Of a stretch of 64,000 nucleotides of DNA, positions 37,483 through 49,700 are shown in pieces. The stretch is from Onthophagus taurus (taxonomy: Eukaryota; Arthropoda; Insecta; Coleoptera; Scarabaeidae): assembly GCF_036711975.1 (NCBI RefSeq), contig NC_091972.1, forward strand, positions 19,287,001 to 19,351,000, given 5' to 3'. Each line of letters begins with the position of its first letter. The first letter of the stretch is position 1. A program made the position numbers and the translations under genes. The notes below the pieces were generated by a model, which was given only the letters and a program-made list of their open reading frames with translations, was not told the DNA's origin and made no database searches.

Positions 37483-37902
37483 GGGTACGTTCAGCAGGTG
37501 TCAACAGTTGAATTAAATCAGTCAGCTAGTTGTATGAGCTTTAATACAGCGGAACGAAATCGGCTGAACAAGCAAATGAGAATTAGCAGTTCAGCATAAC
37601 CTAAAACTATGGCCAACAATAATATTTTTGAAAATTTTGTGTTATTACAAGAGATAATGGATGATGATGTTGATTTTAAGGCTCATTTCATTTTATACAG
37701 TTCTGCCAGTTTTCAAAATTAAAGGGGAGACACAAAAAATATTAATCCTAACCTAGAATTTCACAACCGCTGACAAACTAAGCGCAGATTACTTACGCTG
37801 AGATATTTACTAAACTGCTGCGTAACAGCGCTGACTTAGCATATCGTTCAGCCGCGACTGCTAATATAGCAACTTAACAGTTGACACCGGCTGAACGTGC
37901 CC
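37483..37902. mobile_element. 420-bp MITE with GGGYACGTTCAGC ends
   Basis: The left end GGGTACGTTCAGCAGGTGTC and the right end, inverted (GGGCACGTTCAGCCGGTGTC), form terminal inverted repeats with ATT on both sides. A 3-bp target site suggests a PIF/Harbinger-type element, though this is tentative. It interrupts the antisense transposase right after FGNNW and is the innermost of four nested insertions. Confidence 0.65.
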
Positions 37903-37904
37903 AT

Positions 37905-38604
37905 TGTTTCCAATTATTGCCAAAGTTTGTAGTAGTATTTAAAAATTCACTGACAACTCTGGCATTATGTGCTGGTGCTCCGCCATATTGAAAATATATC
38001 ATTTGAGACTTATTTAATGACAAATTGTCGACCAAAGGCACAATGTGCTGCCTTGATATATTGAGGTATTACCTGAGTTTAAATTTTTATGGTAGATACT
38101 ATATGCCAACATTCTATTATCTAAAAGGGCACATCATACATTGAACCTCAACCTTCTTTGAACACTCAGAGACTTCATTGGTCCAGATGACATTTTGAAC
38201 AAACAGCAGATTATTTAATTTTTCTAAATATCATCTACAAAATTCTAATCTTAGATTGACATCTCCTGCACGTAAATAATGAGTTAGGCCCGCTTTGTAT
38301 GGTTTATACATATTTTTCTTTCATATTCGGAAGCAGCGGTTTTTGGGTCAGACGTCTTGTTCAATTTCTCTGCAAGATGTTGATGGATTTATCGCAAGTG
38401 AAGCCACCACATTGACTTCATCCTCTTGCAGGCTATTTTGGTATGTTTTTGCACGTGGTTTGGGGTGGACCAAAAATCTATTAAATTTTCTGCTAACCGG
38501 CTGAAGGTTCTTACGTGCGGTTGTCTTCTTTCTGAATACCTTGTGAAATATAATTCCGCGGCTAACGTCGCATTCTTATCTGATAACATATAGCATTCCA
38601 TCAT
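37905..38604 (-). pseudogene. Decayed transposase with DUF4817-like N-terminus
   Basis: The minus strand 38604-38389 reads MMECYMLSDKNATLAAELYF and then RYSERRQPHVRTFSRLAENL, the DUF4817-type helix-turn-helix of insect mariner-like transposases. Near 37920-38000 it reads YFQYGGAPAHNARVVSEFLN, where the usual FQQDGAPAH has lost its catalytic aspartate (D to G). Stops and frameshifts lie between. It is dead. Confidence 0.7.
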
Positions 38605-39299
38605 GTTACATTTTCATAATTTTCGAAGTTCATTGTAAAGTTTTATTTAGTTTTGTTATACTTTGACACCTAACATGCCGGTGCATCATACCAGCTCATA
38701 ATGCCAGAGTTGTTATCGAATTTTTAAATACAAACTTTGGCAATTATTTGATACATTATGTTCCATCATAGTATGTATGGTTATCACCATAGCAACATTA
38801 ACTTTTAAATACATACATTATGTTTAGATAGAACAAAATGAATTTTTGTTAATTATTCAATAACTATAAGAAATATGCCCCACAAACTATATATATTTGT
38901 TATCAGAAGAAAATAACAAATTATTTTAGGTCATAGCCAACTATGGTTTCCATTTAAAAAAATAAAGTTACGTCAAAAATCTCGAAAATAAAAAATGGGA
39001 AAAAAATTCTACCTACGCCACTGAATTCTTCGTAAAAAGTTGCCCATATAATGTTTTATTTATAATACTCCATCTTTGATAATAAGTGAGATATTCGCGA
39101 TTGTCGTTTTCGCATAATTTTCAGTTTTTGCCGATAGGACGAAAACAAAAGACGATAGCTGTTCGGAGTTTTCGGCATTAGCATTTTCTCGAAAAACGAA
39201 ATCATGACATGTAAGCTACTTTTTTTCTATCTCTTTTAGTTTCGGAGATAGCCTATGCGGACATCGAAATTGGGACACCCTGTACTTTCAGTAAGACAG

Positions 39300-39611
39300 T
39301 TGCCCAGCTTACCATTTACACATTATGCCAAATGGTTAAATTTACAATTTCGTCAAAAATGGATTGAACGAAATGGTCTTATTTGATGGCCAGCACGTAG
39401 TCCTGATCTTACAATTATGGATTTTTATTTTTGGGGACGATTCAAACAAATTGTTTACAGTGAACCATTACAAGATGATGCAGAACTATTAAAACTAAGA
39501 ATAATTAATGCGATAGAATCTCTACCACTGGCGGAAATTCGTACTTCTTATAAAGAATTTAGAACTCGTCTTCAAATGTGTGCCGAATTGGGAGGGAATT
39601 TGTTTGAATGA
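39300..39611 (+). pseudogene. Mariner-type transposase C-terminus
   Basis: The frame ending at 39611 reads SPDLTIMDFYFWGRFKQIVY and continues to MCAELGGNLFE. This is the SPDLTPxDFxLWGxxK signature, with the last catalytic aspartate, of insect IS630/Tc1/mariner transposases. The upstream half of the gene lies before 36703, so the open frame from 39417 is only a fragment. Confidence 0.75.
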
Positions 39612-40433
39612 GGATTTGTTCACTTACAAATAAATAATATTTATTACTTACATAGTGTGTTATTACATAAGTTTACATTTAAAATATTTTATTCAATTAG
39701 CCATATTTTAATTTGATTTGTCCGTATATTTTTCACTGGCATAAGTTGTAACTTATATTTTATTTTATTGGTTTCTATGGTTACATATCATAAATTGAAC
39801 TTGAAAAATTTTTAATTTAGGAAAAGTATAATTTTTACATAAAAATGGGAATAATTAGTTAACTTCTATAGTTAGAATATAAAGTTCGTGCGATTTAGTG
39901 GTTTGAACATATCCGACGCATTATTTATGCTGAGATAAGTTTGAAAAATCAATAATACATTTTTTTTTCCTCTTTGTAACTCGATCCGGGGACATACTGT
40001 ATATCGATTTAAACAGAAAGCTTTAAGCTTCAATTTAAAATAAGTTTAATTTCAATAAACACAGCTTCCAGGAATTTTTAAATTAACATCTTTTTTGACA
40101 CTTTTAGGTTATGCGAAAATGTTAGTTTTTGCTCAATATTTTTTTTGTTCTCAATATTCTATCAGATTTTCGTCGTTCTGTAGCTACAGGTCTGATAAAT
40201 AAATATTCAAATTTACTGCGTCCACGAAAATGTAGCGCAAGTTCAAAAGAAAAAGGAAGTGCAATGCTTGTGGTACTCTCAAGTACCATTATCCCCTGGA
40301 ATGGGGAGATTGCATATTTTGCTAAAATTGATTTCAAAGGCCTTTGAGAAAGGCCACTGAGTGTGTTTTGAAACCGTTTTAATTTTGTCACAGAGATTCA
40401 AAATTTTTGACTTCTTGAGACACAAAGGGTTAA

Positions 40434-41587
40434 GAAAAAATTTTTATCTCCAAAACGGTTTGACGTTGGGAAATGAAACTTATTAAAGTTGTTAAAGGTT
40501 ATTAAAGATTATTTGAGGTTGTAATATACAAAGTTTAAAATTTCCAGGTTGAACGGCGTATTTACAAAAAAGTTTATAAATCGTACTTTTTAATTTGTCA
40601 AATTTTGAAAGTGAGGGACAAATTTTTTTCTTTAAATCTATTTGAAATTCAGAAGTTAAACTTTTTGAGGTTATAAAAGTTCATTATTACAGTTCTTTGG
40701 ATGAATAGTTTTTTTTATTGCAATGTTTAAAGCTCACTCATTCCAAGTTGATAAATCTTGAAAATAATGTTAATGTAAAACATTGTTTTCTCCGAAATAA
40801 ATTAAAGGAATTGTAGGAATAGAAAAACCATTATAATATTATAAAAATCAATAACTTAATAATTAATTTTCAAAATTATTAATTTAAATAAATTAAGTGC
40901 CACCTATTAATCAGTTGTCAAAACTATTAAATTTATGGGCAATGTTAATTAATAGTTCATTAAATATAATTTTAATTAGTGGGCTATACATCAAATAAAA
41001 AAAGCTTTATTTAAATATTAAGAATATATAATTGGGGATTATTATTAAAAAACGATTTTTGAAGTTTTAAATTTATTCTTCGAATGCGCCATCTATTAAA
41101 GTATTTTTAAAACTAAATTTATTTACAACAATGAATATTTGTAATTTTTCTTTAAAGAAACTATTTATCAACAATCATCTTTGCTTAAATAATTAAAATC
41201 GGCTTAAACAACGCAAATTAAAGAAGAACTTTAATAATAACAAGATTCAACGGTAATAATAAAAGTAAGGTTAAACTAATTTTTATATTTAAAATCTGAT
41301 TTCACCAAAACTTTCAATATAAACATTTTATGCGATAATTTAATTAATTAATATATCAATATTCTTATAAATATTAGTAAATATATTCTTATAAAGCACC
41401 TCAAGGTTATGATTATTAGTGTCGCTATTTAATAATAGATAGCGACACCGAATTCAAATATGAATTGGATTTAAATTTGAAATATAGCTTCAATTTATTA
41501 ATAACAATGCATATAAAGTATATAAAGTTTCCAAAATATAAGATTATTAAAATTCCTCAACCATATAGAAAAAAAGTAACAGCGAAA
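40434..41587. other. Intergenic AT-rich DNA
   Basis: No gene or clear repeat is seen. The right part presumably contains the 3'UTR of the V-ATPase G gene (minus strand), with AATAAA-like signals in the complement around 41490-41560. A short perfect palindrome GTCGCTATTTAATAATAGATAGCGAC lies near 41420-41446. Confidence 0.4.
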
Positions 41588-42482
41588 TTAATTATTTTCG
41601 ATTTTAATCTGACTCTTTGAAACGTCTCTTAACGCAGTGGGATTCATAACGAAGTAATTCGGATGCACCTTTGGTTTTATATCGTAAACGAGTTCCAATA
41701 AATCACTGACAATCTAAAATAAAACGCTAATAAGTTCACAACAAAATAAATTTATCATAAAAGATTTACTTGGTCTTTGTTTTGCTCAACATCTTGAGCC
41801 ATTTGTTCCATAACACTTTCGGTATTTTTATCGATTTTCGCTGCTATATCATCCTTAGAACCCAATTTTTTCGCTTCATATTCCAAAAATTGTTTTTCAC
41901 GTTCTTTCCTGTACTTTTCAATTTCAATTTGAGCTTCTTCGCGAGCCTGTTTAATTCTTTTGGCTTTTCCTAAAGAAAAATTAAATTAAATACGATTAAA
42001 TAAGGCTGTGTAACAACTATTATTGTCCAGAAAGCAATTAATTGCTATGTTTTTACGATCTTATATAACAACAATGTTTTCCATGTGTGGAATAGCAATT
42101 ACCATTAAACGCCGGACGTTTAAATTGAAGAGGACGTTCTTAATTTCCTATTCAAATCATTTTTAGGACAATTTAAAAGGGATTACAAGAAATTTTTAAA
42201 TAAATTTTTGATCAAATCGATTTGAAAATGTTTAAAAATAAACTGTTAATGTCTCGAATCTTGGTTTGGAGTCGATGAAATTAAAAATAGAAGTGTCACT
42301 GTGTTTTTTTTTTTTAATTTTTGAGTTATGACAATTGAAAAATATCAAAAAAGCTTCAACGAAAAGTTTATTTTTAGGGGAAATCTTTTTTGTGACTTAC
42401 TTTTTCGTGCTTCGGCGACTTTTTCAGCGGCCCGTTTTTCAGCTACGAGTAACTGTTGGATTCCGTGCGTTTGGCTCGCCAT
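41588..42482 (-). CDS. Vha13: V-type proton ATPase subunit G
   Basis: Three exons, 42482-42401, 41969-41770 and 41713-41588, join in frame to a 135-residue protein. It begins [20 protein letters not shown] and runs through the charged coiled coil ([20 protein letters not shown]) to the conserved VYDIKP motif. Subunit G is part of the peripheral stalk of the V1 sector and links the catalytic head to the membrane sector; it acts in acidification of endosomes, lysosomes and epithelia. The usual length is about 115-120. Here the C-terminus runs about 17 residues past the normal end ([18 protein letters not shown]), which is unusual. COX7C lies just upstream on the same strand. Confidence 0.93.
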
Positions 42483-42978
42483 CGTGCACTCAAATGAACA
42501 AATATTGAGCAGCTGCACATAAAATTGTACGCCAAGTAACAAAAAGTTGCGGTTTGTAAACAATTTAAATTAAAAAACGATTATTTTTCCAACTACTACG
42601 CATGTTTCAACTAATTGAAACACCGTTTGGTATTTATTACTCAATAGAAATGTGCTTTTGAAACTTCAAAAATGCAACATTCACCGTTATCGCCAATTAT
42701 TGTTGCTTTAGTCATTTCGTTTTAATAACATATTGTTTAAACTCGTAATATCAAAGGAAATTAAACGCTTATTATTGATATTTATGAAGATATGATAATT
42801 TTATCTCAACATTTTTGAAAAATAACACCATCTCAAAAATACCTCGATAGATGGCGCTTCAATAAAAGGAATCTGTTTTATTAATAATTAACAAATTCTT
42901 TTTACTTATTTATTACATTCTAAAATACATAAAAGTACTAATAATGCTTTACAAACATCCTTTTTTAATTGATTAAAT

Positions 42979-43312
42979 TTATTTCTTAAGAAGTTGATGT
43001 CTTAAGACGATGAAAGGTGCGGCCAAACCCGATCCGAAGAAAACAATGAACCAAGCTGTTAATCTAAAACGGTTGGTCAACGAAAATGGTAAATTCTGCA
43101 AAGAGAAAACGTTATAATTAATCGACTCATTTAAAACTTATCATCTATAATTTTTTATGACCGATAACGATAATCCTAACCTAACTTTTAGTTATGTAAT
43201 AAACGCAAAAAAAATTATTAAAACAAACCTCTCCGGGTTGCCCACCGTGACTCCCGTGCCTCACGAAGCTATTAATCGCCCTCCTTACTAAAAGCGAACT
43301 TGGATTCAACAT
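42979..43312 (-). CDS. COX7C: Cytochrome c oxidase subunit 7C
   Basis: Exons 43312-43229 and 43095-42979 give 66 residues, the normal family size. Residues 1-20 (MLNPSSLLVRRAINSFVRHG) form a basic mitochondrial targeting presequence. The conserved NLPFSLTNRFRLT motif and one membrane helix (about 44-62, AWFIVFFGSGLAAPFIVL) follow, ending RHQLLKK. The protein is a small nuclear-encoded structural subunit of respiratory complex IV in the inner membrane. The intron falls right at GE|NLPF. It is divergently arranged with MCCC2. Confidence 0.95.
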
Positions 43313-43788
43313 TTTCAAGAAGAAATTTAAGAAAATTCGTCGAAATCTAACACACTCGGAATCAATTCGCTAGTTCGAGAAAGTAACGAAACGTCATTGA
43401 TGGCGCTGAGAACAAATAAACGAGTGAAGTTAGCCTAATTCAAAAATTATTTTTATTTAATACTTTATTTATTAATTAAATTTTAACAATAATTTTAAAA
43501 CATCTCAACAAATTAATTAAATTAATTAATTAACTAATTTATTAATCACAATTAATATTAAAATTAAATCTTAAACAAATGACGTCACAATCAACAAAAA
43601 CGTTATTATCGCACCTCTTAATCTAAAAAATAAAAATTATAACTTCCTTATGTGTTACGTTAAGTAAAGCTTATTTAAAAACTGTTCAAAGGTTAAACTA
43701 GTAATAACTCGAAACTCTTTAACGCAACAGCTTTATTATTTCTGTTTCAGAACAAGGTCGTCGTAGTGGTCACTTTCGTGGGATAAAA
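43313..43788. promoter_or_regulatory. Shared upstream region of COX7C and MCCC2
   Basis: Only 476 bp separates the two divergent start codons, so the promoters must lie here. An acceptor-like TTATTTCTGTTTCAG ends at 43750, suggesting a 5'UTR intron in MCCC2. A palindromic TAATTAATTAA tract (about 43515-43540) and an ATGACGTCAC element (CRE-like TGACGTCA at about 43579-43586) are visible. Both genes serve mitochondria, so co-regulation is plausible but unproven. Confidence 0.5.
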
Positions 43789-46700
43789 ATGTTGTCGAAA
43801 AAGGTTTTAAGAAATTACCGAGCTTTTACACGTTTCCTCCACATCGAAAGCTCGAATGTAATACAAACGAAATGCGATCAAAATTCAAAAAGATACAAAG
43901 TAAGTTTTAATTTGCTATAAAATGTTTATCTTTTAGTTCGTCCACGTTTTCTAAACGTTTTTAGCCCCCTCTATTTTTAGATGTGAGAATTAAAAATTTA
44001 AATTTTTTAAAATTTCTATGTTTTAGGAGAATTATTCTCAAATGAACGATTTAGTAGAAAATTTAAGGAAAAGAACGCAAGATATTTTACAAGGTGGTGG
44101 AGATAAAGCTATAAAAAGACACACTTCGAAAGGAAAGTTATTGGTTAGGGACCGAATTGATTTATTATTAGATAAAAATTCAGCTTTTTTGGAACTCAGT
44201 ACTTTCGCTGGATTTAATATGTATGATGATGTTATTAATTCGGCTGGTGTTATAACTGGAATTGGTAAAATTCATGGGTAAAATTTTTTTGTGGTTATGC
44301 AACCAAACTTACTTGTGTTTTAAATTTTATTATTTTAGTAACGAATGTATTATTGTTGCTAATGATGCCACCGTAAAAGGAGGAACTTATTATCCTATGA
44401 CTGTTAAAAAACATCTCAGAGCACAAGAAATTGCCCAAGAAAACAATTTACCTTGCATTTATTTGGTTGATAGCGGTGGGGCTAATTTACCACATCAATC
44501 GGAAGTGTTTCCTGATAAGAATCATTTTGGGAGAATCTTTTTTAATCAAGCTAATTTATCATCAGAAGGAATTCCACAGGCAAGTTAAATTCTCAAACCT
44601 TTTTAAACTTCACTTCTAAAAATCAAGCAATGAAATCTTCATCTCTCAACTGAATAAATTGTCTTGGCAATGTTACCATTTATTACATAATAATAAGTTT
44701 TATTATTTACTATTATAGATCTTTTACAATGTGCTAATTGAAAAATTAGACTTAAACTAAGCCCAGGTAACGTTTTTTCTTGGTATTTGAGGATTATAAA
44801 GGTTTTTGCAAATTTTTTGATAACTTTATAAGGTCTTTATAATGAACTAGAAAGAAGTGGTTCAATTTCTGCCGATTAATGGGAATCCACAAAAAATTCA
44901 CCGCGTAGCTTAAGCGTCTGGCCATACAATAGCTCTAAAGAAGAACAACAAAGATCTTCTTTTAGAGAGCAACGAAGTCCTAAAAGAATAATGGGAAGAT
45001 CGTTATTTCATTTGTTACCAGCTCCGCGGGCAGTAGTGGCTGTTTTGAGAGTTCTGTAAAACGTTATTAAATTGCCTAAAAAGTTGGAACTCAAATTGCC
45101 TTCCCTGTCATGTGGTATAGTGTGGCGGATATACGAGCAATAAGATACTGGAGTCATCCATTAAAAATTAGAATCAATCACTATATTCTGGTTCTCAGCA
45201 TTATGGAAACTGCGTCTATCTTCTGGATGCTGGAACTAATCACTATTGATACTTCACCCAACAATGAAATACTAGAATCAACAACTTACATCTATCCATA
45301 TTTAGTATTCATGACATTCAAAGTATGATACTTTTGGGACTGGATTCTAAAACCAATCATTATAGTTGCTATTCTCAACAAGTGGATACTGAAATGATGC
45401 ACTAGGTGCTAGAAGCAATTACAAATACTGCACCCAACAACAGGATAGATCCTAGATCTATTCACTGTGGAAATTAATTAAGTAAGTTTTGCTTCTCAGC
45501 ATTATAGAAATAGTGTCTACCTTCTGGATACTGGAATCAATTACTATTGATACTGCACCCAACAACTAATTATTAGAATCAACAACTAAAATCTAGTTTA
45601 ATTAATATTTATAGTATCTAGTAACTATTAGTATCATGATACTTTTGGGACTAGAAGCTGAAAACTCACTATAGTTACTGTTTCCAACAAGTGGATACTG
45701 AAATGATGCACTGGATAATGGAATCAATCATTACAGATACTGCATCCAACAAAGGGTGGGTTGGAATCAACCACTAGATTCTCGATCTACTGTGGACACT
45801 GAAATTCCAACACCCAACACCTAAATACTAGAATCAACAACTAATATCTAGTGTATTTAGTATTCATAGCTTTTAGAGTATCTAGTAACTATTAGTATTA
45901 TAATAAATTTAGGACTGGATGCTAAAACCAATCATTGTAGTTACTATACGTAACAACTTCATACTGGTGTAATAAACTGAAATCTACCATCATAGATACG
46001 CAACAACAGGATTTTTTGGTAGTTGCTTTTTGAAGGGCGTAAAAAACTGACGCAATTTTGACAAGTCTCTATCTTATAGCGAATCGACATTTATATTCAG
46101 ACTACACCTCTCACTGAAATTTTTGCTGCAATCCTAAGAGACTGTTTGCCATAATAACTGTATCGTCAGGGTACCGAAAGTTATTCAGTTTTTTCCAAGT
46201 TACAAATATTCCTTTATTGACATCCTTACTATTTGCGAGATATTTATGGCATCTCATTAGTCTTCTTCAATGGTTATGCGTGCTGTCTGATCCCAATGTA
46301 GTCGCAACATTATGTTCAGATCTTTCTATTTCCGTCAATCCCAATATAGCTTAGTATTTTCACTAGTTTATAATGTTAAAGTCAGTTGAAAGCATTTCTG
46401 TAGTCGACAAAACAAGCATACACATCGTGATTGACGTCTCTGCACTTCTGAAACAGCTCTTGTGTAGCAAACAGTACTGATCTCAGACATCTTCACACTT
46501 TTTATGTATTCTATGAATAATGTTCAGGAATACTTTTAGTAAGTGGATCATAAGCTTCTTAGGTAAAAAGACAAATTTTGACACCAACCACTCCCTCGAT
46601 ATTTCGCTCGTTTCGGAGATGGAGTTGAACTCACTGTGGAAACTGAAATCATTCATAGGACATTAAAATCATCTACAGAATACTTGAATCGTCCATTAGA

Positions 46701-49700
46701 TACTGGAAACATCCACTAAAAATTGGAATCAATCACTATATTCTAGTTCTCAGCATTAGGGAAAGTGCGTCTAACTTCTGGCTACTGGAACCAATTACTA
46801 TTGATACTGTACCTAACAACTCAGAACTAGAAGCAACAACTTACATCTAGAGTATTTAGTGTTCACGGCTTTCAGAGTATCGAGTAACTATTAGTGTCAT
46901 GATACTTTAGGAACTAAATGTTGAAACCAATCATTACAGTTACTATTCCCAACAACTGGATAGAACATATTTATCATCTGTATAATAGCAGGTGTGTCCA
47001 GAGAAAAGACATTCCCTGTTCGTGAACCATCAGTGTAGATCTTGGAGATTTTGTGTGTATTTACTGCTGTGGGACTGATGTAGGTGAGGTAATTCTTTGA
47101 AAATACAGGTTTTGTTGGCATGCAGTCCGTCTTGGATTCAAGTAGGGGTGTGTCTAACACTGCTCCCCTCCAAAGTGTCGAACAGCTGCTCGCGTCCGCA
47201 TCCTTCATAATTCCAACTGATTGTAGTCTTATCATGGTTGTCAACGCCACCTCTTGAACATATAGGTTAAGTGGAGCAGACACGCGAGTCTCTGTATTCT
47301 ATTAAGTGCGGTGCTGGAGGTAGACTTGGAAGTTCTAGTCCACCGCACCATAGGTTAGCATTGGCCGGGTTAGCAGGGCTATCTTAGCGGACAAACCCCA
47401 AGTCCACCGACAGCCCTTCGGCACTGGCCGAAAGCGGCGCAAGCTTTATTTACCTTATTTTCTAGGTGGGATTTCCCCGTTAACTTACTATCTATTACTA
47501 AGCCCATGTACTTAACCTCTGTAGACAGTTCAAGTGGAGGTTTAGCGAGCATTGGCAGTCTAGGATTGCCTATGTTACGCATGCGTGTAAAAAGAACCAC
47601 CTCTGTCTTGTTGGGATTGACGGAAACGGATCCTACGAACAGTGTAGCTTGTTGGCACGATGGACCTTTCCTGACCGAACCCACGTCGACGCTGCCGATG
47701 GACCCATCCTCCACCAGGGACGTAAAGAAATAGCACCGTCGCCTACATATACTGGTGCATTCACCACAGCCGGCCTGACAACCGATTTTATGTCATTGTT
47801 GACCAAAGATACGTTTTAATTAATTTTAAACGAGAGAAACTTCTTTCTCCACTGGCCACACTAACAGGAATTGTTTATAGGATTTTCAAAGCGATATAAT
47901 TAAAGATTGGATATACAACAATTAAGTTGTTGTTTAAAATATATTTCAAAACTTCATAAGATGTATCACCTGGGTTTAAAAGTTTTGAAATGAAAGTCAA
48001 CTGTTCCGCCAGCTGAATGCCGTCGATGTTTTTTCTATTGTTATGTGTAAGAGTAATCTCTAAATTCATACTTTGCTTTATGTCGTCCTCTTTTTCCCAA
48101 TTTCTTAGGTCGGCATGATTGTGCAAAGATCCGAATGTACTATTAAATAAGGAAAACGGTCCTCTATTGAATGAATCGCTATGGGGGGGTTAAATAAAAA
48201 AGTAGTACATACTAATGTTTGAGGAAAAAGAATTTACTGTATAGCAAATACTTTCGGATGTAGTACGCCATTAGTTCCGGTAGAATTTACTTACATATGT
48301 AGTACGAGCTATTTAAAGTAAATACTACTAGGAGGAAGTAAATACTTTCAAAGAGTAGTACGCACTTCAAAAGTGCAACAACGTGTTAATTCACGTCTCA
48401 CCAACGTTTACTCATTTGTTTTCTATAGGTGAATACCTCGTGACTCAGGTATCAGTATTCGAGTATTCAGTATTTTGAGTACTGTTAGATATACCATATT
48501 TTTGTTGTGAGGACGACAGCAAAACGCGACAGTAAGTAACCCATTATTTAATGATAAAGATCTTAATGATATTCTTGATTTTCTCATCATTGTGAAGCCG
48601 TTTTGTCGAGAAATATCAGCTGTCTTCGATACAATTGAGTTTTCATGGTGGAGATAGCAGTTCTACATCGCTTCTCAAAGCTTTTTGAAATTTTGTAGTG
48701 AATTTTACTATTTATCAGCTGGCGATCTTGAATATCTAGTCCTAAACAAATCCGCTGTACAACTTTTTGAGGAACTTTCGCCATGTTTAATACTGTAGCA
48801 TCTAGCAAATAGAGTAGTACATGCTACTTTGTAGCATTTCGACGTATTAATCTGATTTCTGTAAAGTTTGGTTGTACGTTTACTGAATTTGCTAGTTCAG
48901 ACTCAGACGCTACATCCAACAATTTTTGATACTCTTCGTCACTTCTTAATTTTTTTTAGATTATTTGTAACCTGTTCAATTGTTTCAACTGCTGCACAAA
49001 CCGTGCACTTTGGGCTTTGTAGTACAAAATTTACTCTGTGAATCTAAAAGTACAGTTATACCAAATTATTGTAATGCATATGAACTGATAATTTAACTGC
49101 TTGCTTCTACTTTAGTATTATTTCCATGAGAACCGAGCAAAGACGTGTCTTCTACAATAAGAAAATGTGACGGGACAAAAATCTAACGGTCCTGATCGCA
49201 ATAGTCAGTTACTTCAATACAATCAATTGGAAGAACATTTTCTTCCACCAAATACGTATTCTTTGACTCGGTGTTAACAAATCGAATTATTAATGTAAGT
49301 TGTTCTTTGTGGTTGATATCGGGACTTGTTTCCATGATTACAGAAAAAATTCGCTTTTTTGCCATTTTTATAATTTTCTTTTTAGTCATTTCTGCCAAAA
49401 AAACTACTAATTCATTTTGTATGTCTTTAGTAAGATAATGAACCTGTGTCTCTTTAGACGAAAAAACACTCTGTTATCTTTTTCAAAGAGTACATCAAAT
49501 TTTCCTCTAAATGGCAAATTTAATTCAGCTAGTGTAAGAATAACTTCTGATAGTCGTGATATCCATTTCTTTAATGACATTACGAACTTTTATCCCGGTT
49601 TGATAAAGCATTCTCGCATTCCATTATATTGCAAGAGTTTCGCAGACTAACCTTACAAACTTTAACTTTTCCTCGGCCCAAGGACAAAAAGGTGCCCTAA

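Larger units (their letters stand above)
36703..39282 (-). mobile_element. Long-TIR mariner-type element nested in the transposase gene
   Basis: The ends CAGGGTGTCCCAATTTCGAT and complement lie between TA dinucleotides (36701-36702 and 39283-39284). The inverted repeats are unusually long, about 650 bp (36703-37350 against 38635-39282), and nearly identical. They contain antisense transposase text (APAHNARVVIEFLNTNFGN), so transposase sequence has been absorbed into the TIRs. The interior holds a decayed antisense transposase gene and a further MITE. Confidence 0.8.
36109..39999 (+). mobile_element. Tc1/mariner-type transposon inserted in the 190-bp array
   Basis: The ends CAGTATGTCCCCGGACCGAG (left) and its imperfect complement ending GGGGACATACTG (right) are flanked by TA (36107-36108 and 40000-40001). 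The flanking repeat unit is continuous across the insertion, which proves the target site. The plus strand carries a broken transposase: 36600-36700 reads HCRYWSDVNPISFKFYTVNV, and 39300-39611 carries the C-terminal part. Another element (36703-39282) splits it. Confidence 0.85.
33434..40433. mobile_element. TTAA-flanked foldback element with 190-bp-repeat arms
   Basis: TTAA lies at both ends (33434-33437 and 40430-40433). Inside them is an inverted terminal sequence, TCAAGAAGTCAAAAATTTTG at the left and its complement ending CAAAGGGTTAA at the right. The right terminus, CCCTTTGTGTCTC when inverted, resembles piggyBac-type ends; the left end lacks the CCCTTTG. The arms are tandem arrays pointing at each other, turning at about 35108. 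The element has no transposase of its own and was later split by a mariner-like insertion at 36109-39999. Confidence 0.65.

Noticed and set aside
45110-45328. 72-residue open frame in MCCC2 intron 3
   Set aside because: It lies inside the degenerate minisatellite, with no domain and no splice support.
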